The position numbers and the translations under genes are program-made. 64,000 nt of DNA, taken from positions 76,198,448-76,262,447 of the forward strand of contig JAVGWX010000007.1 in NCBI GenBank assembly GCA_036924085.1. The letters are read 5' to 3'. The notes beneath the pieces are model-generated. The model worked only from the letters and a program-made list of their open reading frames with translations. It ran no database searches and was not told the origin of the DNA. Positions 54,430 through 64,000 of this stretch are shown here, one piece after another; the stretch's first letter is position 1; every line of letters begins with the position of its first letter. The stretch is from Ariolimax columbianus (lineage: Eukaryota > Mollusca > Gastropoda > Stylommatophora > Arionidae).

Positions 54430-54870
54430 AAGCAACAAGCAAAGAAGTATGAAATGACGACAAATTTGAAGAAGTCAAAGGTTATGGAGATTGTAAGAAC
54501 CCATAAACCCGCAAACATAGTTATAGATGGACAATGTATTGAACAGATGACACAATTTCCATATTTGGAACAGCTTATTACAGAAGATGACCGTAACCAG
54601 AGAGATATTAGAGCAAGAATTGAAAATGGAAAAACAGAAGAGTTCAGAGAGAAATGGAGGATTCTAACATCAAAAGTTACGAACATAGCTCTTGGTAAAA
54701 TAACTCTCTATACACATATATAGCCCGTGTCACTTTATGGAACTACAAACAAGAGAGAGGAGGGGCATTTGGAGGCATTTGAGATGTGGTGTTATCGCAG
54801 GATGGAAGCGATCACCTGGGCAAACAGAAGTCAAATAAAATGGTGCCAAATGCAGTTGACAAACAATATA
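54430..54870 (+). mobile_element. LINE relic R7, post-RT region
   Basis: NLKKSKVMEIVRTHKPANIV (54,464 on), QCIEQMTQFPYLEQLITEDD, RDIRARIENGKTEE, then, beyond a stop at 54,721, SLYGTTNKREEGHLEAFEMW and CYRRMEAITWANR. The blocks correspond to the NxxKSKVM, F-x-YL-x-x-x-I and LEAFEMWCYRRM positions of RTE-like ORF2. The G-S of YLGS is EQ here. The next blocks appear at 55,120. Confidence 0.72.
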
Positions 54871-55119
54871 GCAAGTTAGTTAGTTTTCTTTCCACATGCC
54901 ATTGAGCGCCGTTGAGCTTAAGCCGTCTGCTCTGGCCAAGTGCGTTTTGTCGGTCATCGTGAGCTCGTGTCTCTGTGTCCTTCATATCAAGAATGGACGT
55001 GATAATCGTCAACTCGACACGTCCGTAACTTGGTGAGCACAAGAAAAGGTATCTGTTTGCTATATATTGTTTAAATGTAGTTGAATGTGTCCTCGTCGGA
55101 TAACGCCATCTTTATTTAT

Positions 55120-55345
55120 CACAATAGTCCAGAGGCTTGGCCACAATCTAAGACACGCTTGTCCAGTACAGGCAGTCCTTACGGAACACGGACAAAGCAG
55201 GCGATGCAGAGGTCGACCAAGGACTACTTTCATCATTCAGGCCTGCATAGACGGGGTAGTCAATTCCTACGACACAGAGGTCCTGCAGAGAACCAAAGAC
55301 ATTGGCGTGACTTGATACAGGGTCTCCAAAACCAGATTATGGACT
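55120..55345 (+). mobile_element. LINE relic R7, extreme C-terminus
   Basis: VQRLGHNLRHACPVQAVLTE, HGQSRRCRGRPRTTFIIQAC, DTEVLQRTKDI and traces of W-R-D-L-I-Q-G form an ORF2 tail domain (LGHxxRH, GRGRPRTxxI). About 250 bases of unrelated sequence (54,876-55,119) separate it from the previous piece, probably an insertion. Confidence 0.65.
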
Positions 55346-55719
55346 AAACCGACGAAATATATCGACGAAATATTCTACAATTGTTAATGTACCACCATGA
55401 CGGAACAAACTCTCGGTGTATATAATTTAACAGATTGGGTAGTATTTTGTAGATTTTCTTCGTTTTGTTACTTTATATCCATTTACAATACTAGTGTTAT
55501 GGCTTTGAAGGAAAAATATGTTATGTGAAAACTGCCAAAAACAATTCCTACTTGTTATCAGCGACTGTTATACAAAATGTAACAACAAGTATTGAAGGAA
55601 GTTCGGGCTTAGAGATGAAAATAAAGATTCGGAACCTAGTTTTTTCATCATCTTCTTTTTCTACTTCTTGTTCTTTTTTGGGATGTTTGTCCAGAAAAGG
55701 ACGTTTGTGAAGTTGTGTT
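55346..55719. other. No gene seen
   Basis: Nothing recognised. Confidence 0.4.
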
Positions 55720-55990
55720 GTAGTTTACAGTGAGGCTGCGATATCTGCGTTTTCGGTCCGACACATCCGATTTCAGCCCGGCATTTTTGGGACCGGATTT
55801 CCTCTCACTCTTTCATCCCTATTTTCTTAACCATACTTCATGCTTTTAGTGTGTTTCGAGGGTCGCCACTTGAAGACGGAATAGGGTCTTGGTCAGTTGT
55901 CAGTCACTGACCATGATGCATCAGCCACCTATGAGTCGCTGTCTGCTGTCAGCTCATTCACACCTCAGCTTCTGCCCTAGGTTCCTTTGT
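55720..55990 (-). mobile_element. SINE-like S6, reverse copy
   Basis: The plus strand reads TACAGTGAGGCTGCGATATC, TTCGGTCCGACACATCCGAT, then GGTCGCCACTTGAAGACGGA, ATAGGGTCTTGGTCAG, GTCACTGACC and TCAGCTCATTCACACC, the reverse complement of S6 in the correct order. It retains the core but not the GAA tail. Confidence 0.7.
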
Positions 55991-56999
55991 AATTTCCAAC
56001 ATGTTCTACGTGCATACATTACGAGAATGGATGATTTGTCAAAATCTTGGTCTAAAATAGAAACAATTATGCATTCTTGATTCCTTTATATGCATTATTT
56101 CTCTACATTTTTATATTGTTAATGGTTTTTTTTGTTTTTTGTGGTCATAAATACATACATACATTCATCATTTAAAATATATAATATCGTTCATGTTTTT
56201 GCAAATACCAAAACGGAGCGCCTATTGCAGCAGCTATTGCTGCTCTTTTGTCTTGTTTCTATGCTCCTTAGAAAAATACTACCAATGCGATCTTTATCGC
56301 CTCGTTTTACAATGTTGTTTTAACACATTCACAGCACTATCTCTTCTATTGTAATTATTGAGAATTATCAGGTTTGTCTCAGTCATCACATGGATACAGA
56401 AACAACAACAACAACGTAACTATCCACATTTCTTCATCGGCGACAACATGCTACATGAATGATATCTAACTAATCTCTTTCCTGATGGAGTTATAATATC
56501 ATGAGTTTATTTCAAGCATGAATTCTTCTAGGATTCTTATGTTCGCTCCCGTAATTAATATACATGGAATTGTTATCAATTTGTTTGATCTATCTCTCCC
56601 TTAACGTAAACAATGCCAGCCGGATCCCTGGAATAATTTGACGTGGTTGGCCTATTTAAAGTAAACATTGTCGCCACACCTACAGATTGAGCCATTATGT
56701 AGTGGCGTCTGATTAGTGTAGCAGTAGAGCACTTGTTTTTCAAGACTTCATCCCCAACCGCAGCTTCTGTTATGCGAATGTATTTGTTGTTTTATTGAGA
56801 CTGTATTGGTGTGACCCGTATCCTAAAACACGTCGCTTGTTATTGTTGTTGGGCGGCCCAGTTAATAATTCTAATAGGCCCGAGTGGTTTCAGAGCGGGC
56901 CATGTACGCGACAGAGCCTAGAGACGAGAATAAGGCCCGTCAGCGGAGGTCACATTAAACTTTGTATAAGATCTAGGAGACATGTTTTTTTTGGCGTGC
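55991..56999. other. No gene; weak tRNA-like head
   Basis: Around 56,712-56,765 GTGTAGCAGTAGAGCACTTG and TTCATCCCCAACC resemble a decayed tRNA-like SINE head. Nothing else is recognised. Confidence 0.35.
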
Positions 57000-57225
57000 G
57001 CGTTATTTCCTTTTCCCCCAAATCGGTGTTCGTTGCACTATATTTTTATTTTGCGTCTGTCGGCTCAGTGCCGCCGGCATTTTATGTAAGGGTCTGCTTC
57101 CTCCCCTGCATTTTCTAAGGGTTTGCTTCCTTGGGGTAACGGGGGACGGTGCTGTGATGGGGAGCCAAACCAGCACCTTCGGTGTTGTGAGCCGTGTCAC
57201 TTAACCGTGTCCCCCGGAGCCAGGC
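57000..57225 (-). mobile_element. tRNA-derived SINE S1, copy 2
   Basis: Reverse complement of 17,789-18,003: in plus orientation CAAATCGGTGTTCGTTGCAC, TTTTGCGTCTGTCGGCTCAG, AAGGGTCTGCTTCCTCCCCT, GCATTTTCTAAGGGTTTGCT, GACGGTGCTGTGATGGGGAG, GTGAGCCGTGTCACTTAACC. The B box is damaged (GGTTTGGCTCC on the sense strand). It lies 50 bases from an S2 copy. Confidence 0.85.
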
Positions 57226-57274
57226 TTAGTCCTGGATGAAAATTGTACCGGAAGAGGAAATTGTGCTAGTAAAT

Positions 57275-57600
57275 ACGACCCAGTGGTCTCACGGTAAGGT
57301 GTTCGCCTCGGGTGCTGGAGGTCGCGGGTTCAAATCCCGCTGGAGACTCCGGGATTTTTTTAACGTGGATCATCCGGTAAATATTTCCCCTGATCTCTGA
57401 GTAGTGAGATCAGACACTCGTGTGCAGTGGCGCGCACGTTAAAAATACCGTAGCAGTTGAACAAAAAAGGGGACTGTCATAACAACAGGTCTTGCTTATG
57501 TGGTTAGCGGAGCGGCTTATATGGTTAGCGGAGCGGCTTATATGGCGCCTGACAGGCTGCGGGTTTACCTTGCTCTAATTTACGCTTCCACCTCCACCAG
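57275..57600 (+). mobile_element. tRNA-derived SINE S2, copy 2
   Basis: The head has GTGGTCTCACGGTAAGGTGT and GGGTTCAAATC (57,326-57,336). The ends of the head, GGTCTC and GGAGACT, could pair as a degenerate acceptor stem. The body matches 46,721-47,110, and the 21-base TATGGTTAGCGGAGCGGCTTA is duplicated at about 57,500-57,541. No functional tRNA is implied. Confidence 0.85.
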
Positions 57601-57732
57601 TCTAAAAAAATAGGCGATCGTACATTCCAGGGCTAACAGATGCTGGGATTGACATGGCAAGTCACCAGTGGATCTTCACCTGCCCAAAAATATGAATCTA
57701 AGGAGATCGCCCCTCAACGACATAAGAGGACT

Positions 57733-57857
<125 letters not shown>

Positions 57858-57859
57858 GA

Positions 57860-60563
57860 TACGACACTGGTGCCTTTGCAGTGTCTTTATACGATATAGC
57901 GCACGGGATTTGTCGTGTCCTGTCGTAATAAGCGACCAACATTGCGGTATAACCACTCTAGCATTGACAAGTCTCCATCTCATGAAATTACACACCCAGC
58001 CATTCATGAAGCCAAACCCGCTGAGTTTCACGTCCGGTCATCCCGTAACCAGTGAGATTGTTGGCACACATATGAATACATCCTCACAACACCCCACCCC
58101 CCTCTCTGTCAGATACCACTGCCTGTGACTCTTCTGGTCGGAGAATCGTCCATTCTTTTATGATGTCCTCCCACCTCTTTTTGGGACGGCCTCTTCCTCG
58201 TCTGCCATGCACCTTTCCGTGGAGGATTGTATTTGCAAGACCATTGGATCTCGATATGTGACCGTACCAAGCGAGTTTCCTTCTTTTCACAGTTGTCAAT
58301 ATGTCTTCAAAAGGCCCTATTGCTGTTGTAATTCTATCTCGTATTTCCTCATTTGTAACTCGATCTTTGTACGTGACGTTTAAAAGTCTTCGGAAACATC
58401 TCATCTCCAAGGCCTGTATCTTTCGCTGAAGGTAAGATGTAACTGTCCATGTCTCACACGCATAGAGGAATATTGACAGGACCAGTGTACGCATTAATCT
58501 GATTTTCTTACATGGTGCTAACAGTTTATCTTGCCAGATTTTGTTAAGCCGTGCAAGCACCGCTATTGTCTGTGCTATACTGGCCAACACCTCACAATGT
58601 AATCCTTCATCGCTGACAATCGAACCCAGATATTTAAAACGGTCAACCACTTCGAGTTTCTGACCGTTAGTTTTTATCCTACTGTATAAGCCCGTAGCGT
58701 TGTTGGTCATTAATTTTGCCTTTCCAGAGTTTATCTCCATACCATAGTCAAGAGCTGTTTCATCGAGCCTTCTGACCCATTCCTGGAGGTGTGCTACTGA
58801 ACCCGCCAACCCATCGATGTCATCTGCAAAACGAAGGTTGGTAATCGTTCGGCCCCCTATCTTGACAGTACCAACGTGACCTCCAAGTGTCTCACTCATA
58901 ATTCCCTCAAGGAATATATTGAAAAGAGTTGGAGAGAGTGTACAACCCAGTCTCACACCAACTGATGTGCGAAACCAGTCCCCTCGACCCCCATTCACAA
59001 GAACTGCGCTGGACGCCTTGTCATACAGGTGTTCAAGGACCTTTATAATATTTCCGTTGACTTTATACATTCTCATGGTTGCTCATGGCGCTTTATGCCA
59101 TACCCTATCAAACGCCTTCTTAAAATCAACAAACACATGATACAGTTTTTGCTGCAGTTCTAGAAATTTCTCGCTTAGCAGCCTTAAATTAAATATATGT
59201 TCTGTAGTGCTTCTTCCCTGTCTGAACCCTGCTTGCTCCTCGGCAATAATGTTCTCTGCTTGGGGTTTCAATCGGTCGAGGATTAATCTAAGCATGACCT
59301 TGCTAGGGTGGCTGATGAGGCTTATTGTTCTGTAATTTTGGTATAGCTTTAGGTTTCCAGACTTATGTAACGGTATAACTATTGATTTTGTCCATAAGTC
59401 CGGTCAGTTTCCTATCGCCCATATTTTGTTGCAAATGAGTGTCTGGCATTCCACCACTACCTCCCCACCTGCTTGTAAGAGCTCTGCTGTTATATTGTCC
59501 ACGCCGGCCGCCTTCCCTCTTCTTAATGTCTTTACCGCTGCAGTCACCTCTTCCTTCGTTATCAGTTGGTTATCCTCTATAGTTGTTGGTGTTGGAGGGA
59601 TTGTTTTCTCAGGCTCGTTCCGTTCCTCATGGTTATATAAACTCGGAACAGTACTCTGTCCATCGTGCCAGTACGTCATTTTCCTCAATAAGGCACTCGC
59701 CTCTTTTATCCTGGATCATAAAGTTCCTGCCTTGTCTTGGTGTTACCAGTTCTTTGACTACCTTGTATGCTTCTTTAAAGTCATTTCGGTTTAATCTCTC
59801 TTCGATGTTTATACATTACTCATATATCCACGCTTATTTCGCCTCTCTCATCTTTTCTTGTATCGCTTTCTTGACCTCTTTATATCTGCCGACCTCATCA
59901 TGTGGATAATTTTGGTTTTTCAGTGACCTTCTTCTATCACAAAGGTCTAGAATTTCTTTAGTCACCCATGGCTTCTTTTTTGCTTGGTGGCATTCCAGGA
60001 TCTCTGTTGCGGTATCTATGAGAGCTGGGTTAAGAGACTCTGTTATTGAATCGGTATCCAGTCCCTCTCTGAGAGCCAACAGTGGAGCAAATCTCCCTCC
60101 TACCCTTGATTGGAACACCTCGATGATTGTTGGGTCCATTAGTTTGTCTAGGTCAAACTTTAGTCTTGTCACATCTTTCTTTGCGACTCCCTTCACTCGC
60201 AGACGCATAGTCATCATAACAAGATCGTGGTCGCTTCCTATATCTGCTCCGGGGGAACTTCTCGTTTTGTCAGTGTTGATACTAGATCTAAACCTCCTCT
60301 GGACCAGTATATAGTCAATTTGGCTGTGCACTTCATTGTTTGGGTTATGCCATGTCCAGCGTCTAACCCAAACGTGTTTGCTACTACCAGCTTATTGCAT
60401 CGTGCAAATTCTAGGAATCTGAGGCCCTGGTCATTGGTTTCTTTGTTTCCGTATAGGCCACATGTTCCCCTCCAGTGGTAGACTGTATCATCTCCAATGT
60501 TTGCGTTCCAATCACCCTGGACTACCAATATATCTTTTTTTGTCGTATCGGTTTGGAGTACCA
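57860..60563 (-). mobile_element. RTE-type LINE R1, 5'-truncated, fairly intact
   Basis: On the minus strand, from about 60,560: the last part of EN, linker, RT and C-terminus, then a 3' UTR running to a (TATC)n tract. The coding part has two frameshifts (near 60,290 and between 59,834 and 59,688) and two TGA codons at Trp positions in an otherwise open 1.6-kb RT frame (59,688-58,084). Family relatives lie at 40.13-40.98 kb (plus) and 17.14-17.58 kb (minus). The upstream half of EN and the 5' UTR are missing. Confidence 0.88.
58084..60563 (-). pseudogene. R1 ORF2: EN (C-terminal part) - RT
   Basis: EN end: DILVVQGDWNANIGDD (60,530), NDQGLRFLEFARCNKLVVAN, SQIDYILVQRRFRSS, ADIGSDHDLVMM (catalytic SDH). 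Linker: KKPWVTKEILDLCDRRRSLK. RT: KTLRRGKAAGVDNITAELLQ, NYRTISLISHPSKVMLRLIL, EEQAGFRQGRSTTEHIF, VFVDFKKAFDRVWHKA, VGVRLGCTLSPTLFNIFLEG and NLRFADDIDGLAGS (catalytic Asp pair). C-terminus: DRFKYLGSIVSDEGL, LSIFLYACETWTVTSYLQRK, IQALEMRCFRRLLNVTYKDR, KLAWYGHISRSNGLANTILH, GRRGRGRPKKRWEDIIKEW. TGA codons at 59,401-59,403 and 59,083-59,085 replace conserved Trp codons. Confidence 0.88.
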
Positions 60564-61379
60564 TTTTTGGTTATGAATAAACCTTCAGGGATAATACCAC
60601 ATATACGTATACAGGAATCTGGTTTTCCGAGAAGTGAAAGAAGAGGCAGAATAATATTTCCACTCTAGGCTTGTCTCCACATCTTCTGTCCTTCTCCTTT
60701 TACTTCCTTCTTCAAACTTGTAGTTGTTCTTCTTCTTCGCATTTGTTCTTGTTCTTGGTACTCTTCAAATCTTCAACATTCTACTCATGTTTCTTTTTAT
60801 TTCTTTCTCCTTCTATCTCGATTTTTAAAATATTTTCTTAAATATTAATAAATAGTTTAAAATAGAAATTATGAACTTATATTTACATTGCCTGTTACCT
60901 ATTTGCTGCTTGTATTTTTCTACATCGTCTTTTTTAATAGTACATTTTTACATGTGATATTCTAATTAGACATTGGCAAAAAGAACGTACACTATTATGT
61001 TATGATGTCACCCAGGGAAAAGGATGTAAAACACTCCATTCTAGATCCTTCTCTTCCCGCAGTTCTGACTAAAAATGGACAGTTGGGCAATATTTAGAAA
61101 GCGACTGTCTGTTCATTCTTGATTTACTTTGCTATTAGTCATGTTGGTGGAAAAAATATTGTTATGGAGAGTATATCCTTGACATATTACATTTAGTGTG
61201 GGGGATGCTTCTTGAGTGTTACTGATAAACATAAACAGAGACTTGAGGTCCTGGAGATTCATCTAGACTTTGTGCAGCGTGCACTTCATGATGTCCTGCA
61301 TCTATATTTGTGTACTTCCGTGAGCGTAAATGTGTATCTCTCGGTGTTGATGATTTGTTGTCATATGACAACCGGAGCG
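60564..61379. other. No gene seen
   Basis: CT-rich then AT-rich sequence; TTCTTCTTCTTC-type words near 60,725. Nothing recognised. Confidence 0.5.
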
Positions 61380-61690
61380 CATGAGCTGCAATGGTCAGCG
61401 ACCCATGACTGACTGCTAGCGTTAGGGCCAGCGAACCAGAGCTGCCAAGCGATGATCCTGAATAACAGGCTGCAGCAGGGCAGACTGGCTAAGGAGAAGG
61501 GATCGAAGAGAGAATGCTAACACGGTACTCAAAAAATGGTTGCTGAAGTCGGATGTGTTGGACCTAAAGGTGCAAATATCGCAGTCAAGCTGTAAACTAC
61601 GACACAATGCATTCCGTTCTCTGGACTACATTCTGCTATTTAAGCCCTTTCAGGGTTTGATAGTGGGAGATTGAGAATGAAGTCAAGCTA
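61380..61690 (+). mobile_element. SINE-like S6, second full copy
   Basis: It matches the copy at 51.54-51.90 kb: GCATGAGCTGCAATGGTCAG, CGACCCATGACTGACTGCTA, GCAGCAGGGCAGACTGGCTA, GTTGCTGAAGTCGGATGTG, AAAGGTGCAAATATCGCAGT, GGACTACATTCTGCTATTTA, GGGAGATTGAGAATGAA. About 25 bases (the CCCTTCTACACCTCC part) are deleted near 61,450. The tail is AAGTCAAGCTAAGCC instead of GAA repeats. Confidence 0.8.
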
Positions 61691-62345
61691 AGCCAAGCCA
61701 AATGACAACCGGACTATTGCATGTTGACGAGTTTGGGAGCTCTCAACTTTCTCCACATCATCTTAGCGAGGATATATTAAACTATACTCTGAATGAGTAT
61801 CATCTATGTTCTATCTCTAACTTGTTTCTATTTGTTGTAAATGTGGTTAGCATTAACTTAATTGTGTAAAAATGTTCTTCATTGTATGACTTCTAACATT
61901 CATTCTGTGTCGTTTCAGTTTTTGTGATTCCTGTATATTCCCACGCCCCTTGTATTCTCTGACATTGTATGACATTGATCTCTCTACTTAATGTAAAATG
62001 GGTAGTGAGATTTGTCTTGTATACTAGATATATTTTTAGGTTAGTTTATATAAAAAATTTTGATAAATTTGGCTCATTAACTTCGTAAAACTGTCTTATA
62101 ATTATCTTATTTTGCTCTTTAAAAAATATACTGGATTGATTTATTCGTTTGATTTTTAAAAAAGGATCCTGTCTGTTTTTGTTTCTAAGAATCGACATTA
62201 CTGCACCCCGGGCATACCCGTACCCGTAGGTTCTCAGTAAATGGTGCAGAGTCTGGATCCTGATGGTCCCTGTAGCTCGCTGGCTCTTCACTTTCCTGAT
62301 GTCCTCTCATGCGCCCCACTCCGATCGAACCCCGTTTTATATCGA
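61691..62345. other. No gene seen
   Basis: AT-rich. Nothing recognised; ends at the junction with family J. Confidence 0.45.
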
Positions 62346-62351
62346 ATGTTT

Positions 62352-64000
62352 CCGGAAAAGACGGGATAACAAACGAAATGCTGATGGGGCTGGGCCAAAC
62401 AGCAAAGAGGAAACTACTATCAGTCCTGAACCAAAGCTGGAAAAGGGGTATTGTACCCCAGGCATGGAAAGACGCAGTACTTGTACCAGTACCAAAGAAA
62501 GAAAAGACAAAACAGATCCAAATGGATACAGGCCTATCAGCCTACTGAGCTGCGTAGACAAACTGATGGAACGTATGATAAGCACCAGACTGATTTGGCA
62601 TCTGGAAGAAAAACACATACTAATTCCACAGCAAGCCGGCTTTAGACAGCACAGATCCACTAAGGATCAGGTCATCCTCATAGCCCAGGAAATAGAAGAT
62701 GCCTACCAGGAACAGAAACACACAGTAGCGGTTTGGGTGGACCTAGAAAAGGCATTTGACAAAGTCTGGAAAGATGGACGTAGAGTCAAGCTAAGAAGAA
62801 GTGAGGTCTTTGGGAAAATGTACAAATGGATCAGTCACTACCTCAAAAACAGAACGGCCAGAGTTCAAGTACAAGGGCAGATGAGCAAAAAGGTGACACT
62901 TGAGCAGTTAGTACCCCAAGGGGGAGTACTGTCACCCACACTCTTCCTGGTGTATATAAATAACATAACAGAGAATATACCAAGAAGTGTCCATAGCTCA
63001 ATGTTTGCAGACGATCTGGCTATGTGGACCTCTGGAAAGAATCTCACCATAGCAAGAAATCGAATGCAGCAGGCCCTAACATCGCTGGAAGAGTGGGCGA
63101 ACTCATGGCTGGTCAAAATAAACGAAGAAAAACGACATGTACAATATTCTCGCTATCAAACAAACCCCAAAACACCAAATTAAGTCTTAACGGCAAATAC
63201 CTGCAGCCAAACGACAACCCAAACTACCTGGGAGTCACATTTTATCGGCGCATGACATGGAAAAGTCAGATCGCGAGAAACCGAATGAGAGCCAGAGAAA
63301 GAATGGCAATCATGAGGAAACTTGCTGGCACAAGCTGGGCAGCAGACAAAAGTATTCTAAAGAAACTGTACACTGGAAGAGTGAGACCTGTTCTCGAGTA
63401 TGGCAATGCGGCATGGACAACAGCAGCAAAGGCGAACTTCGATAAAATTAGCAACCTCCAAAACTAACCCTTGAGAGTTATAACAGGAGGCATGAAGTCA
63501 ACGCCAATTGTAGAACTTGAAAAGATTACAAAACTGCATTCCATGACCGACAGAAGACACTGCAGAGCCCAGCAGCATTCAGAGAAACTCAGAAGACTGA
63601 CTGACCATCCAATGCACCAGAGACTAAACAATTTCGGAAAAGGGAAACTAAAGCGGAGAAACTTTGCAGAAATAGCCAAAGCAAAGATGCGCGAAGACCC
63701 CCATGAACGCACTAACAACACCAAAGCCCATCCCTACTGTTCGAAACCCCACCTGGAGGCAGCATATATCTCCAGAGGTGGTAGAAAATATACCAGGTAT
63801 TGGAAACAAAAACTGCCAGACTGAAAAAGAAAGAAGATATATTACCCTGAGCTACATAACGAAAAACTACCCAAGCATTGACTGGACCTAAGCATACACC
63901 GACGGTTCTGTAACAAACACAACACAGAACGGAGGGGCATGAGCATTTCTGAACCTACCAAATGGCAGAAAAATAACACTGTCATTCGCTACTGGAAAAT
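62352..64000 (+). mobile_element. Family J LINE, large copy cut by the window edge
   Basis: The copy begins in RT at GKDGITNEMLMGLGQTAKRK (5'-truncated relative to 7.16-11.12 kb) and runs past the window end within RNase H. RT motifs: GYRPISLLSCVDKLMERM, QQAGFRQHRSTKD, VWVDLEKAFDKVWKDG, QLVPQGGVLSPTLFLVYINN and HSSMFADDLAMWTSGK with the catalytic Asp pair intact. Frameshifts lie near 62,505, 63,130 and 63,695. TAA replaces a codon at 63,466-63,468, and a TAG near 63,889 and a TGA at 63,940-63,942 disrupt the RNase H start (AYTDGSVTNTTQNGGA). A dead copy. Confidence 0.88.

Noticed and set aside
57275..57350. Possible tRNA gene with GGGTTCAAATC B box
   Set aside because: The same head with the same body occurs at 46.7 kb, and the stems are degenerate.

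Overview
The window looks like animal nuclear DNA, most probably from a gastropod mollusc or another lophotrochozoan. The basis is a dense mix of APE-type non-LTR retrotransposons (LINEs), several tRNA-headed SINE families, many minisatellites and long AT, CA and GATA microsatellites, with no operons and no convincing host gene. The taxonomic guess rests on remembered similarity of the LINE proteins to mollusc repeats and is not proved by the sequence. I see no rRNA, no genuine tRNA gene, no CRISPR array and no bacterial or phage feature. Every long reading frame I could assign belongs to a transposable element (TE) or to a tandem repeat.

LINEs fall in three groups. (1) A Jockey/I-like LINE with an APE endonuclease (EN), reverse transcriptase (RT), RNase H and a (GAA)n 3' tail, called family J here. 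It has a nearly complete but broken copy at 7.16-11.12 kb, a large 5'-truncated copy running off the right edge (62.35-64.0 kb), 3' fragments at the left edge (1-397 and 398-691), at 43.5 kb and at 44.45-45.01 kb (minus), and an old relic at 42.7-43.1 kb. (2) A CR1-like LINE with a (TTAAG)n tail: a well-preserved 3' half at 3.2-4.22 kb and antisense scraps at 12.8 and 39.9 kb. (3) Several RTE-type LINE families: 57.9-60.56 kb (minus), 40.13-40.98 kb, 28.2-30.83 kb, 24.29-25.78 kb, a composite at 11.8-16.03 kb, and many C-terminal fragments. A mariner-like transposase scrap lies at 20.5-20.8 kb.

SINE-like families occur in two or more copies each: 17.8/57.1 kb, 46.7/57.3 kb, 12.4/32.25 kb, 2.55/41.1 kb, 35.5/36.7 kb, and a family around 51-61 kb. 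Modules are shared between families: one core of about 30 bp recurs near eight sites, and a 3' segment is shared by two otherwise different families.

Tandem arrays: 72 bp (0.73 kb), 39 bp (6.85 kb and a homologous array at 16.05-17.09 kb), 54 bp (18.6-20.26 kb), an imperfect TTG/TCG triplet tract (21.5 kb), 34 bp (22.55-23.68 kb), 41 bp (31.8 and 42.1 kb, unrelated), an 81 bp perfect duplication (34.7 kb), 23 bp (36.4 kb) and 63 bp (38.2 kb). The best-supported events are two insertions with clear target-site duplications (TSDs): a LINE 3' end at 16,548-16,835 inside the 39-bp array (13-bp TSD) and a family J fragment at 44,450-45,012 next to or inside another LINE relic (12-bp TSD). I did not find a convincing new gene system. 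The unusual content is the arrays, the nesting and the modular SINEs.
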